Source of the DNA: DASRDU01 sp035560235
GTDB lineage: Bacteria; Acidobacteriota; Blastocatellia; RBC074
DNA: 64,000 bases
Direction: 5' to 3'
Assembly (NCBI GenBank): GCA_035560235.1
Contig: DATMAG010000082.1
Coordinates: forward strand, 61,995-125,994
Shown here one piece after another: positions 44,057 to 56,450 of the stretch. Both the position numbers and the translations under genes were made by a program. The stretch's first letter is position 1. Each line of letters starts with the position of its first letter. The notes under the pieces are model-generated. The model was not told the origin of the DNA and did no database searches. It saw only the letters and a program-made list of their open reading frames with translations.

Positions 44057-45664
44057 ATGGGGACAGCAAAGGAGAGTACCTTGTTCGATCAGGACAACGA
44101 TCAGATTCAGCAGCGCCGTCATCATCTGGAAGAGATTGCGGCGCTCGGCCACCCGGTTTATCCGAACCGCTTCGACCGCACGCACACGATCACGCAGCTC
44201 GTCGAACGCTATCACCACTACGCTGGCAAGAAGGAAGGCGCAGAGGCCGAGCAGCGAAATGCCGAACTGAAGGCGGCGGAAGGCGGCGTGGTGCGGCTGG
44301 CAGGCCGGATTATGACCATGCGGCTGATGGGCAAGGCGGCGTTTGCGCACCTCTCGGACGGCGCGAATGCGCTGCAGATTTACGTGCGCAAAAACGATGT
44401 CAGCGAAGGCGACTGGAAGCTGTATCAGAAACTTGATCTGGGCGACTGGATCGGCGTCGAAGGATTTCTGTTTGTGACAAAGACCGGCGAACTGTCGCTG
44501 CACGTGACGAGGCTGCAGTTTCTGGCCAAGGCGCTGCTGCCGATGCCGGACAAGTTTCACGGCGTGCAGGACAGGGAACTGCGTTACCGGCAGCGTTATG
44601 TTGATCTGATTGCGAGCAGCGCGCTGAGTGTGGTGAAGGAGGAAAGCGCATCCGACGAACTGAGTTCGCGTGAAGTCTTCGTGCGGCGCGCGCAGATCAT
44701 CCGTGAGGTGCGGCGCTACTTCGATGAACACGGGTACATCGAGGTCGAAACCCCGATGCTGACGCCGCTGGCGACGGGCGCGGCGGCGCGGCCTTTTATC
44801 ACGCATCACAATGCGCTCGATATTGATCTGTACGCCCGCATCGCGCCGGAACTTTATCTGAAGCGGCTCGTTGTCGGCGGCTTCGAGCGCGTCTATGAAC
44901 TCAATCGCAACTTCCGCAACGAAGGACTCTCGATCCGTCACAACCCTGAGTTCACGATGCTGGAGTTTTATCAGGCCTACTCGGATTTCAATGATCTGAT
45001 CGAACTGACGCAGGAACTGATGACGAGGCTCGTGGACAGAGTCTGCGGCACGCGCCAGGTCAGATATCAGGAGGTGGTAATTGACTTCGATCAGTGGCAG
45101 CGCCTGACGATGCGCGAAGCTGTACTGAAGTACTGGCCCGCTGAAGTTGAAGCCGCGCAGCCGACGCTTGAAGGCCTGATGGATCGCGGAGAGCTTGAAC
45201 GGGCGGCGGCGGCGCTTGATCTGTCATTCGACCCGAAGCTCAATGACGGGCAACTGCTCGGTGAAATCTTCGAACACGTGGCGGAGCCGCATCTGATCAA
45301 TCCGACTTTCATTACGGAGTTCCCGACGGTGCTCTCGCCGCTCTCGAAGCAGCGGCCCGATGATCCGCGCTTCGTCGAACGCTTTGAACTCTTCATTGCG
45401 GGAATGGAGATCGCCAACGCCTTCTCAGAACTCAACGACCCGGTCGAGCAGCGGCGGCGCTTTGAGGAACAGATGCAGCAGCGCGAGCGTGGCGATGAGG
45501 AAGCCATGGTGATGGATGAGGATTACCTTCGCGCCCTGTCCTATGGCATGCCGCCGACTGCCGGTGAAGGCATCGGCATTGACCGGCTGGTCATGCTGCT
45601 CACCAATCAGCGCTCCATTCGTGATGTTATTCTGTTCCCGCACATGCGTCCGGAAACACGGTGA
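44057..45664 (+). CDS. lysS: Lysyl-tRNA synthetase, class II
   Basis: Charges tRNA-Lys. The 535-residue protein has an OB-fold anticodon domain (about 55-170, VRLAGRIMTMRLMGKAAFAH) and a class II catalytic core: motif 1 with VETPMLTP, motif 2 FERVYELNRNFRNEGLS, motif 3 GEGIGIDRLVMLLT. It is slightly longer than usual because of ~15 extra residues near 195 (SALSVVKEESASDELSSREV). It sits directly under a consensus promoter and is followed by a repeat hairpin before the LolC/E-like gene. Confidence 0.96.
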   Translation: MGTAKESTLFDQDNDQIQQRRHHLEEIAALGHPVYPNRFDRTHTITQLVERYHHYAGKKEGAEAEQRNAELKAAEGGVVRLAGRIMTMRLMGKAAFAHLSDGANALQIYVRKNDVSEGDWKLYQKLDLGDWIGVEGFLFVTKTGELSLHVTRLQFLAKALLPMPDKFHGVQDRELRYRQRYVDLIASSALSVVKEESASDELSSREVFVRRAQIIREVRRYFDEHGYIEVETPMLTPLATGAAARPFITHHNALDIDLYARIAPELYLKRLVVGGFERVYELNRNFRNEGLSIRHNPEFTMLEFYQAYSDFNDLIELTQELMTRLVDRVCGTRQVRYQEVVIDFDQWQRLTMREAVLKYWPAEVEAAQPTLEGLMDRGELERAAAALDLSFDPKLNDGQLLGEIFEHVAEPHLINPTFITEFPTVLSPLSKQRPDDPRFVERFELFIAGMEIANAFSELNDPVEQRRRFEEQMQQRERGDEEAMVMDEDYLRALSYGMPPTAGEGIGIDRLVMLLTNQRSIRDVILFPHMRPETR

Positions 45665-45665
45665 G

Positions 45666-45747
45666 ACAAGAGGACAAGGAGAAGAGAAGATCAAGACACC
45701 GCAGGCGATAACTGTTCTCTTTTTTGCTCTTCCCCTTGTCTTCTTGT
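45666..45747. repeat. Inverted tandem purine-rich repeat between lysS and lolC/E
   Basis: ACAAGAGGACAAGGAGAAG (45666-45684) matches the complement of 45729-45747 at 17 of 19 positions. Units of ACAAGG/AGAAG type continue outside. A hairpin would form after the lysS stop codon. Confidence 0.7.
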
Positions 45748-45781
45748 TCCTCCTTCCCCTGTCTTTCTGTCTTCTGACCAG

Positions 45782-47074
45782 ATGCCCTACGAACTTTTCA
45801 TTGCGCTGCGTTATCTGCGCGCCAGAAGACGCCAGACGGCGGTTTCAATCGTCACGGTCATTGCCGTCGCCGGAATTGCCGCGGGTGTGGCCGCGCTGAT
45901 CTTCGCGCAGGGACTGGCCAATGGATTCCGCGAGGAGGTGCAGGAAAAGATCCTCGGCGGAACGGCTCACCTCAACCTGCTCACGACTGACAACAGCGGA
46001 ATCGAAAATTATCGTGAACTGACAAACATCGTCCGGCAGGTTCCAGGCGTCAGCAGTGCGTCAGCGACGATTTACGAACCGGTGCTGATCAGTGCCGGTG
46101 ATCGTCAGGAACCGGCTGTCATCAAGGGCATTGACTTCCATAGCGGTGAGGCGGCAGTCAGTGAACTCTCGGCCAGCCTTATTGAAGGCAGTCCGGAAGA
46201 TCTCAGGCCCCGGCCCTCAGGCCAGTCTGCCGGTGAGCAGTCCGAGCCGCCGGTTGAGATTGAAGGGACTATTCTGGGCAAAGACCTGGCGAGAACGCTG
46301 GGGGTGAAGCGCGGAGATATGGTTACGGTCTTTTCCGCGCGAACGAGACTGACGCCGATCGGACCGGCGCCGCGATATGCCCGTCTGCGCGTCGTCGGCA
46401 TTTTCTCCGCAGGACTCTATGAATACGACTCGAAATGGGCTTACGTGTCGCTTGCCCTGGCACAGCGCCTGACCGGCAGCGGCGAGACGGCAGGCGTGAT
46501 TCAGATGAAGGTGAGCGACATCTATGCCGTCCGTGAAATCGGCGAGCGTGTGCTGGCGGCAGTGCAGGCAGCGGCACAGTCCGGCAAAAGAGAAGAATTC
46601 ATGACGACCAACTGGCAGGAGCTCAACCGGCCACTGTTTGCCGCGCTGAAAATGCAGCAGCGGGTCGTTGTAGTTTTTTTTCTCGTTCTGATCGTGATTG
46701 CGGCGCTCAATATTATTACCACGCTGACGATGATGGTTCTGGAAAAACAGAGCGATATTGCCATTCTCCGCGCTCAGGGTGCGACTTCACAGTCGATCAG
46801 GCGAATTTTCACCTGCCAGGGACTGATGATCGGAGTGATTGGAGCATTGATCGGAACAGTGCTCGGTCCGGGTCTGGCTCAGGCGGCAAATGTCTGGCGA
46901 CTGATCTCAATTCCCGCGGAAATCTACTCGGTTTCTTACATCACCCTCAGAGTGCATTTGCAGGATTGTCTGCTGACTGCCTTCCTGGCAGTTTTCATCA
47001 GCTTCCTGGCGACACTTTATCCGGTCCGGTCTGCCTCACAGATAAATCCTGCCGAAGCGCTCCGTCACGAGTAA
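45782..47074 (+). CDS. LolC/LolE-type lipoprotein-releasing ABC permease
   Basis: A 430-residue FtsX/MacB-like permease: TM1 (about 21-45, SIVTVIAVAGIAAGVAALIF), periplasmic domain (about 45-285), then three helices (about 290-420) ending RSASQINPAEALRHE. It resembles LolC/LolE, which extract lipoproteins from the inner membrane for the outer membrane. No ATPase (LolD) gene adjoins it; a LolD-like ATPase lies at 8925-9653 but has its own permease. Confidence 0.88.
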   Translation: MPYELFIALRYLRARRRQTAVSIVTVIAVAGIAAGVAALIFAQGLANGFREEVQEKILGGTAHLNLLTTDNSGIENYRELTNIVRQVPGVSSASATIYEPVLISAGDRQEPAVIKGIDFHSGEAAVSELSASLIEGSPEDLRPRPSGQSAGEQSEPPVEIEGTILGKDLARTLGVKRGDMVTVFSARTRLTPIGPAPRYARLRVVGIFSAGLYEYDSKWAYVSLALAQRLTGSGETAGVIQMKVSDIYAVREIGERVLAAVQAAAQSGKREEFMTTNWQELNRPLFAALKMQQRVVVVFFLVLIVIAALNIITTLTMMVLEKQSDIAILRAQGATSQSIRRIFTCQGLMIGVIGALIGTVLGPGLAQAANVWRLISIPAEIYSVSYITLRVHLQDCLLTAFLAVFISFLATLYPVRSASQINPAEALRHE

Positions 47075-47183
47075 CCGGCGGGTTCAGCGGCCAGCGCAAG
47101 TCCACTTGTTCCCGGCACTTCCAGGCTGACAAAGAAAGCCTTTCCGGGCAGCCAGACATTTCATCATTGCTACAAAATCCATG

Positions 47184-47212
47184 TTGACATCTATTTTCCG
47201 AGGGCGTATTCT
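47184..47212 (+). promoter_or_regulatory. Strong promoter with a long leader for the 47527 gene
   Basis: TTGACA (47184-47189), 17 bp, TATTCT (47207-47212). The predicted leader is about 305 nt to the ATG at 47527. No gene is seen in 47075-47526, and no known riboswitch is recognised. Confidence 0.65.
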
Positions 47213-47526
47213 CTCTGGCGTTAGTGGACTTTCCTCACTCCGGCAATACAAATCAAGAGAGTTCACCTACACCAAACGCCAACACTTAGTCAGTCGGGCC
47301 TTTCAATTATCTTCTCAACGCCTGGCACTGGTCCTTTGATGGCTAAGTAATTCACTGGTTATTACTACTCACCGGGCGGTGATGATCACTGCTGCTGAAA
47401 TTATCTGGCCCCAGCCTCATCCGGAATGATTGAAGGCGGTGTTGGGATTGTGCAGTTTTCCCTGTCATACGCCCTGTGATGATCCAGTAAAGACTGATGA
47501 ACCAAACTTCAAAGGAGACATTCAAC

Positions 47527-48579
47527 ATGCGAACCTCACACAAACTCACCAGTCTGCTGTTGTCTCTGGCGGCGCTTTTCGCGTTTGCTTCGGCAGCAAT
47601 GGCAGCAGACCCTGGGACTCCGTTCCCGGCAGATTCAGCCATCAGCGATCAGAAAGCCGGTTCAGTACTGATCTACAACATCTACACTTCCAGCCTCAAC
47701 AACCCTGGCGCGGAAAATACCCGGATCAACATTACCAACACGAACGACACGGGCAGAGACGTGTTCGTCCACTTCTTCTTTGTGGACGGCACGAACTGCT
47801 CGGTGGCTGACAGTTATGTCTGTCTGACTCCCAATCAGACGATGACCTTCAACATGTCGGACACCGATCCGGGCGTGATGGGGTATGTGATCGCGGTGGC
47901 AACCGATGGCAGAGGCTGTCCGATCGCCTGGAATTACCTGATCGGTGACGAGTATGTGAAATTCCAGTCAGGTCATGCCGCCAACCTCGGGGCTGAGGCA
48001 GTTGCCGCAATTGATGCGACCGGGCCGAATGGCGTCCCGGACGGCGTCCCGGACGGGCTCGTCTGCGATGCGGCTGCAGCATCAAACACAACTCTGCGCT
48101 TCGATGGCAGGATGTACAACGCGCTGCCGCGCGTCCTGGCTCTGGATCATATTATGAGCCGTGGCGATGGCAACGATACCCTGCTGATTGTCAATCGCAT
48201 TGGCGGCAGTCTGGTCACAACTGCGGCGGGGATCGGCAGTCTGTTCGGTCTGCTCTTCGACCCGCTTGAGAATCCGGCAAGCTGGACTTCCAGCGCCGGC
48301 TGCCAGCTCAAGCGCTCACTCGGCCCGGGCAACTTCCCGCGCACGACTCCGCGCTTTGAGCAGTTCATCCCGACCGGCAGCTATGGCTGGATGAAATTCT
48401 GGTCAACCGGAGGAACGGACGGCAATCCTGAACCGGGACTGCTTGGAGCGGCCATCAACTTCAATCCGAATGCCGGCAGCAACCAGAATGCCTTCAATGG
48501 CGGGCATAACCTGCACAAGCTGACCTTCACCACAACCAATACTCTGGTGATCCCGGTCTTTACAGCATTCTGCAGCTGA
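47527..48579 (+). CDS. Secreted protein of unknown function
   Basis: A 350-residue protein. The start at 47527 follows AAAGGAGA at eight bases. The signal peptide is residues ~1-27 (LTSLLLSLAALFAFASAAMA). The mature part looks like all-beta (NTRINITNTNDTGRDVFVHFFF) with paired cysteines and a Gly/Asn-rich C-terminal half, ending in TAFCS. A low-complexity GVPDGVPDGLVCD lies near residue 180. It has its own strong promoter and terminator, so it is probably an abundant surface or secreted product. No family recognised. Confidence 0.7.
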   Translation: MRTSHKLTSLLLSLAALFAFASAAMAADPGTPFPADSAISDQKAGSVLIYNIYTSSLNNPGAENTRINITNTNDTGRDVFVHFFFVDGTNCSVADSYVCLTPNQTMTFNMSDTDPGVMGYVIAVATDGRGCPIAWNYLIGDEYVKFQSGHAANLGAEAVAAIDATGPNGVPDGVPDGLVCDAAAASNTTLRFDGRMYNALPRVLALDHIMSRGDGNDTLLIVNRIGGSLVTTAAGIGSLFGLLFDPLENPASWTSSAGCQLKRSLGPGNFPRTTPRFEQFIPTGSYGWMKFWSTGGTDGNPEPGLLGAAINFNPNAGSNQNAFNGGHNLHKLTFTTTNTLVIPVFTAFCS

Positions 48580-48585
48580 TAACTG

Positions 48586-48617
48586 AGACAGGCGGAGGGG
48601 ACTCTTTCCGCCTGTCT
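48586..48617 (+). terminator. Hairpin after the 47527 gene
   Basis: AGACAGGCGGA (48586-48596) pairs perfectly with TCCGCCTGTCT (48607-48617), beginning six bases after the stop codon. No T run follows, so it may be a processing or stability hairpin. Confidence 0.6.
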
Positions 48618-48771
48618 GCAATAACCACTCAGGACAGCGCACCCCTGCAACGCTCGTTATGTCCGCTCGGGTTTTATAGTTTTTTTGCGTGAGTGATCAC
48701 ATTGTGTGGGGTGAGGTGATTCGTTAACTGTTCCTGACGCTTTTCTCCTCTGGATAAAGGGCAGGAATTTA

Positions 48772-48812
48772 AGGGCCTGAAGGACTTCGTCACTTCAGGC
48801 CCTCGTTTTTTT
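48772..48812 (+). terminator. Strong intrinsic terminator without an obvious gene in front
   Basis: AGGGCCTGAAG (48772-48782) pairs perfectly with CTTCAGGCCCT (48793-48803), followed by a run of seven T. It lies 190 nt beyond the previous stop codon and just before the GNAT gene. Confidence 0.85.
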
Positions 48813-48894
48813 GGAAACTCTCTTTCTGACCTCAGTGCAATCCTCCGGCTGCAGCAGTATTATTTACCGCAGATCTGAAACGGAGTTCTGCCAG

Positions 48895-49452
48895 GTGAAA
48901 GCGCTTGTGATTGAATCCGGACGACTTCGCTACCGCCCTCTCACCCTGGGTGATGTGGACGAAATGCACCGGCTCTGGATTGACCCGGGCGTCAGAAAAT
49001 ATCTCTGGGACGACAGAGTAATATCCGCAGAAGAAGCGAGAGAGGCTGGCGAAGCGAGTGTCTCTCTTTATCAGGACAAGGGCTTCGGCTTGTGGGGCAT
49101 TTCCTTTCGCGACACAGTGAAGCTGATCGGGTTCTGCGGATACTGGTTCTTTCATGATCCACCGGAATTACAGCTGCTTTATGGCATTGCTCCGGATTAC
49201 TGGGGCAAAGGGCTGGCGACTGAGGCAGCACAGACGATGATTCGTTACGGATTTGAAAGACTTTCGCTTGACCAGATCGCAGCCAGTACGGATGCTCCCA
49301 ATCAGGCCTCGGTGAGGGTGATGGAAAAGGCCGGGATGAAGTTCGACAAGCGAATTGAGAAGAACGGGCTCGATACGATTTATTACCTGATTCGACGGGA
49401 GGAATGGCATCCGGATCGCTCGCCTGACACGGTATATCTGACAATCGGGTAA
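48895..49452 (+). CDS. GNAT-family N-acetyltransferase (RimJ/RimL-like)
   Basis: A 185-residue acetyl-CoA-dependent acetyltransferase of the RimJ/RimL type: RLRYRPLTLGDVDEMHRLW at the N-terminus, the acetyl-CoA motif IAPDYWGKGLATEAAQTMI, and NQASVRVMEKAGMKF. The GTG at 48895 is the likely start (GGAG at 48881-48884); an upstream TTG in frame would fall in the terminator T run. Substrate unknown. A strong terminator follows. Confidence 0.88.
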   Translation: MKALVIESGRLRYRPLTLGDVDEMHRLWIDPGVRKYLWDDRVISAEEAREAGEASVSLYQDKGFGLWGISFRDTVKLIGFCGYWFFHDPPELQLLYGIAPDYWGKGLATEAAQTMIRYGFERLSLDQIAASTDAPNQASVRVMEKAGMKFDKRIEKNGLDTIYYLIRREEWHPDRSPDTVYLTIG

Positions 49453-49519
49453 TTGTTTTCATCGTGCCCGGCCTCGATGAAAAGCAGCCATGGCATTCAG
49501 CTTTGCCGACAACGAAGAC

Positions 49520-49560
49520 GGCGCGGGCATTCAGAAGAAATCTGAATGCCCGCGCCTTTT
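49520..49560 (+). terminator. Intrinsic terminator after the GNAT gene
   Basis: A perfect 16-bp stem (49520-49535 with 49541-49556) with a 5-base AGAAA loop and TTTT. It stands between convergent genes and may serve the tricorn gene on the other strand too. Confidence 0.85.
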
Positions 49561-49582
49561 GTCTGCTCGTCCCGCAGTGAAT

Positions 49583-52945
<3,363 letters not shown>

Positions 52946-52975
52946 CTTCAGAGAATAAGTTGCGCATCCCGCCTG

Positions 52976-53047
52976 TCACTTCTCACCTGCTACCTGTCAC
53001 CCGTTTTTATCCGGATCATTCAAAAACAGGTGACAGGTGAGAAGTGA
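52976..53047. repeat. Inverted tandem-heptamer repeat between the tricorn genes
   Basis: Left part: CTGTCAC, TTCTCAC, CTGCTAC, CTGTCAC units; right part: AGGTGACAGGTGAGAAGTGA. The arms pair along TCACTTCTCACCTG and ACCTGTcACC..., with one extra heptamer in the left arm. Confidence 0.8.
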
Positions 53048-53059
53048 TGGCCTGAGCTG

Positions 53060-56000
53060 TTATTGCTGACTCTTTGCCGCGCGTCCGGTCTGGTAATTCG
53101 GATATGCAGGCTTCTGATATTTCGGCAGCGGGTTTTTCTTCAACTGTTCGAGCACGGCTTCGACGGCTTTTTCAAGCTGCGGGTCGCGGCCCTGTCGCCA
53201 GGCTGCCGGATCGAATTCAACTTCGATGTCCGCCGGAGTGCCGTAATTTTCGACATCCCATTCGCCCTGCAGATTGTAAAAGGCCACACGCGGAGCCGTG
53301 ACCATTCCGCCATCCATCAGCGCCGGGTAATCGTAAATGCCGACAAGTCCGCCCCACGTGCGTTTGCCAACCGTCGGGCCGACACCGGCCTTGCGGAACA
53401 GCCAGGGCATCATATCGCCGCCCGAACCAGCAAATTCATTGATGATCATCGCCTTCGGCCCGAAGATCGAAGCCGCCGGAGTCGGGAAGTCTTCGCCTTC
53501 GCGCGTTGCCCATTTATTCATCAGCGGGCGGCGCATGTAATCAATGATGTAATTGGCCGCCGTGCCGCCGCCGTTGAAGCGTTCGTCAACCACTGCGCCT
53601 TCCTTGTCAATCTGCGAGAAGTAGTAGCGGTTGAAGTTCGTATATCCGCCGCCGCCAGTGTCGGGCAGGTAAATGTAAGCCAGCCTGCCGCCGCTCAACT
53701 GATCCACCTTGCGACGATTGCCTTCCATCCAGTCACGATTGCGCAAGCCGTTTTCATTCGCCACCGGCACGACCGTGACTTCGCGTGAACCTGTGCCGTC
53801 AGGATTCGGGCCGACGCGAATCACGACCTGCTTGTTCGCTGTCGCCTCGAAGAACTGATAGATGTTGTCGTTCGCCGTCAGATTGCGGCCATTCACGGCG
53901 AGCAGGTATTCGCCTTCCTTCACTTCAACGCCGGGCTGTGTGAGCGGAGCGCGCAGGCCCGGATTCCAGTTTTCGCCATTGTAAATTTTCGCCAAGCGGT
54001 AACGCCCGTTCTCGATTTTGTAATCACAGCCGAGCAGGCCGCCCGGTACAAAGTTCGGATTCGGCATCTCGCCGCCTCTGACGAAATGATGACCAACGCC
54101 GATGTTGTTGAGCATTTCGTCAAACAGATAATTCAGATCGGCGCGATGAGCGACCGCATTCAGGTATGGTTCGTACCTCTTTTCGGTGGCTTTGAGGTCG
54201 AGGCCGTGCAGGTTCGGGTCATAGAGGAAGTCACGCTGAATGCGCCAGGCCTCGTTGTACATCTGCTTCCATTCGGCCTTCGGGTCAACCTGCACTTCCA
54301 TTTCGCTGACCTTCAGCACGTTTGGCGCGCCCGGAGCGCCAGGCGGCAGCGGCTGGCCCAGTGTCGCAATGCTGGCAATTGTCCAGTTCTGGCCCTGGCG
54401 ATAGAGCGCCTTTTCGCCATTCGCTGACACGTCAAGGAAAGTGACGCCCTCAAGCACCTTGTCGAACTTGCGCTTTTCGAGATCGAACTTGTGAACCGTC
54501 GCCGGGCCGTTGCCCATCAGACCGCCGCCGGGAGCTTCGGACAAAAAGATCAGACCGGACTTTGCCGGATCAAGCCCGATGTAATTGCGCGCCGGAATCG
54601 GCAGCGAAAGAATGCGCTGGCTGATGCCGTCAAAATCAATCGTGACGACGACCTCTTTTTTCTGTGGCGGGCCTTTCGGCGCTTCGTCCTTCTTTTCTTC
54701 AGCGACTTTTTCTTCATCGCTTTCGGGCGCGAGCGGCGAGGCTTCGCCCTTCTTCAGCACCACGAGGTAAACGCTGCGCGTGGTCTGAAACGGGAAGCTC
54801 GACATATCGAGCCAGCCCGTGGTCGGCCCGGCATCGGTGCTCGCCGTGAAGTAGAGATATTTGCCGTTCTTGTCGAACGCAGCATAGCGCGCATCGCTCA
54901 GGCCATCGGTGATCTGCGTGGCTTTGCCCGCATCAAGCGAATAAGCAAAGACCGCGCACAGGCGATTGCGCAACTGTTTCGTGTAGGCAATCCATTTGCT
55001 GTCGGGCGACCAGTTCGGATCCATCACGCGCCAGGGATTTTCGTAAGTGTTTGTATCAACCTTGACCGGCGTGCCCTTGTCAATTTCGAGATACCACAGA
55101 TTCAGCCGCTTGTCGGTGAAGGCAATCTTTTTGCTGTCGGGCGACCAGACGGGCGAATAGAAAAATGACGGCGGGTTGCCGAGGCCGATTTTTTTGACTT
55201 CGCCCATGCCTGACTGACTGCTCAGATGCAGCGCGTATTCGCCCGACTCGTCGCTGAAATAAGCGATCCATTTGCCATCAGGCGACCACGCCGGGTCGCG
55301 TTCCATCACGCCCGGAGTGCGGGTCAGGTTGCGCGGATCGCCTTTTTCGGCGGGCACGGTGATGATTTCGCCACGAGCTTCAAAGACCGCGCGCGCGCCC
55401 GTTGGTGAGAGCTTCGCGTTCGAGATGCGAGCGCCGACACGCTCAAAGCGCGGGCGAACAGAAGCCAGATCAGCATTGACGCGGATGTTTACTTTCTGCG
55501 CCTTCTTCGATTTCAGATCGTAGAGATGAATCGTGCCGAACTGCTCGTAAGCAATCACGCCCGGCCCGGCTGACGCTGATTTGATGTCGAGGCCGTCGTT
55601 GCTGATGAGCTGCTCGACCTTCTTTGATTTCGTGTCGAAGGCAAAGAGTGAAACCGCGCCGCTCGGCGAGTTGCGGTCAGAGAGAAAATAGACTTTATCC
55701 CCGATCCACATCGGATGATGATCGTTTGATTTGTCACGGGGGAGCTTTTCGATTGATGAGTCAGCGAGCTTTGCAATCCAGATCACATCCTGCTGCCCGC
55801 CGTGATACCGCTTCCAGTCGGGCTGCCACTGAATCAGCGGCTCATAAGCGATGAATGCGCCATCGGGCGAATACGAACCGCGTTCGGCCATCGGCAGCGG
55901 CACTTCTTCAGGCAGGCCACCACCTTCAATTCCGATGGTGAAGAGGCGCGGAACAGGGTTGCTGCTGTTGCGGCCTGAAGCGAACAGTATTCTCTTTCCG

Positions 56001-56350
56001 TCATTCGTCCAGCCCGCGACCGCATCGTTGCCCGGATGATAAGTCAGGCGTTTCGGCACGCCGCCCGCCGCAGGCACGACGTAGACATCGGTGTTGCCGT
56101 CGTACTGCCCTGTAAAGGCGACCATCGTTCCGTCGGGCGAAAAGAACGGATCGGTCTCGGTGCCGACGCCTGTGGTCAGGCGTTTCGCCTCGCCGCCCTC
56201 GCGCGGGACGATCCACAGATCACCGGCATAAACAAAGACGATCTGCGTGCGGCTGACGGTTGGTTTCTGAAACAGCGTGGGTGTGTCCTGGGCCGGACAC
56301 GCGCCTGCGGCGCAAATGGCACAGAGAATGGCCAGCGTGATTCTGATCAT
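53060..56350 (-). CDS. Tricorn protease homologue (S41), copy 2
   Basis: A 1096-residue protein with the same domain order as copy 1 and obviously homologous throughout (for example TQIVFVYAGDLWIVPREGGE, RDPAWSPDGKWIAYFSDESG). The signal peptide is residues ~1-20; nucleophile Ser976 is in EFAGSGGDMMP. The linker near residue 545-570 is shorter than in copy 1. The pair is a tandem duplication that has diverged well; both look intact. Confidence 0.93.
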   Translation of the reverse strand: MIRITLAILCAICAAGACPAQDTPTLFQKPTVSRTQIVFVYAGDLWIVPREGGEAKRLTTGVGTETDPFFSPDGTMVAFTGQYDGNTDVYVVPAAGGVPKRLTYHPGNDAVAGWTNDGKRILFASGRNSSNPVPRLFTIGIEGGGLPEEVPLPMAERGSYSPDGAFIAYEPLIQWQPDWKRYHGGQQDVIWIAKLADSSIEKLPRDKSNDHHPMWIGDKVYFLSDRNSPSGAVSLFAFDTKSKKVEQLISNDGLDIKSASAGPGVIAYEQFGTIHLYDLKSKKAQKVNIRVNADLASVRPRFERVGARISNAKLSPTGARAVFEARGEIITVPAEKGDPRNLTRTPGVMERDPAWSPDGKWIAYFSDESGEYALHLSSQSGMGEVKKIGLGNPPSFFYSPVWSPDSKKIAFTDKRLNLWYLEIDKGTPVKVDTNTYENPWRVMDPNWSPDSKWIAYTKQLRNRLCAVFAYSLDAGKATQITDGLSDARYAAFDKNGKYLYFTASTDAGPTTGWLDMSSFPFQTTRSVYLVVLKKGEASPLAPESDEEKVAEEKKDEAPKGPPQKKEVVVTIDFDGISQRILSLPIPARNYIGLDPAKSGLIFLSEAPGGGLMGNGPATVHKFDLEKRKFDKVLEGVTFLDVSANGEKALYRQGQNWTIASIATLGQPLPPGAPGAPNVLKVSEMEVQVDPKAEWKQMYNEAWRIQRDFLYDPNLHGLDLKATEKRYEPYLNAVAHRADLNYLFDEMLNNIGVGHHFVRGGEMPNPNFVPGGLLGCDYKIENGRYRLAKIYNGENWNPGLRAPLTQPGVEVKEGEYLLAVNGRNLTANDNIYQFFEATANKQVVIRVGPNPDGTGSREVTVVPVANENGLRNRDWMEGNRRKVDQLSGGRLAYIYLPDTGGGGYTNFNRYYFSQIDKEGAVVDERFNGGGTAANYIIDYMRRPLMNKWATREGEDFPTPAASIFGPKAMIINEFAGSGGDMMPWLFRKAGVGPTVGKRTWGGLVGIYDYPALMDGGMVTAPRVAFYNLQGEWDVENYGTPADIEVEFDPAAWRQGRDPQLEKAVEAVLEQLKKNPLPKYQKPAYPNYQTGRAAKSQQ

Positions 56351-56450
56351 AAGTGACTCCTGAAGACTGGTACTGCGTGGTTTCCTGATAATGCGCGGAG
56401 TTGCAGGATTGAATGTTGCTTACGTTTGCAGGAGCGCGCTGGTTCCACTC

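Noticed and set aside
46671..46680. T run inside the lolC/E-like gene as a frameshift site
   Set aside because: The frame is continuous across it and the protein is full length.
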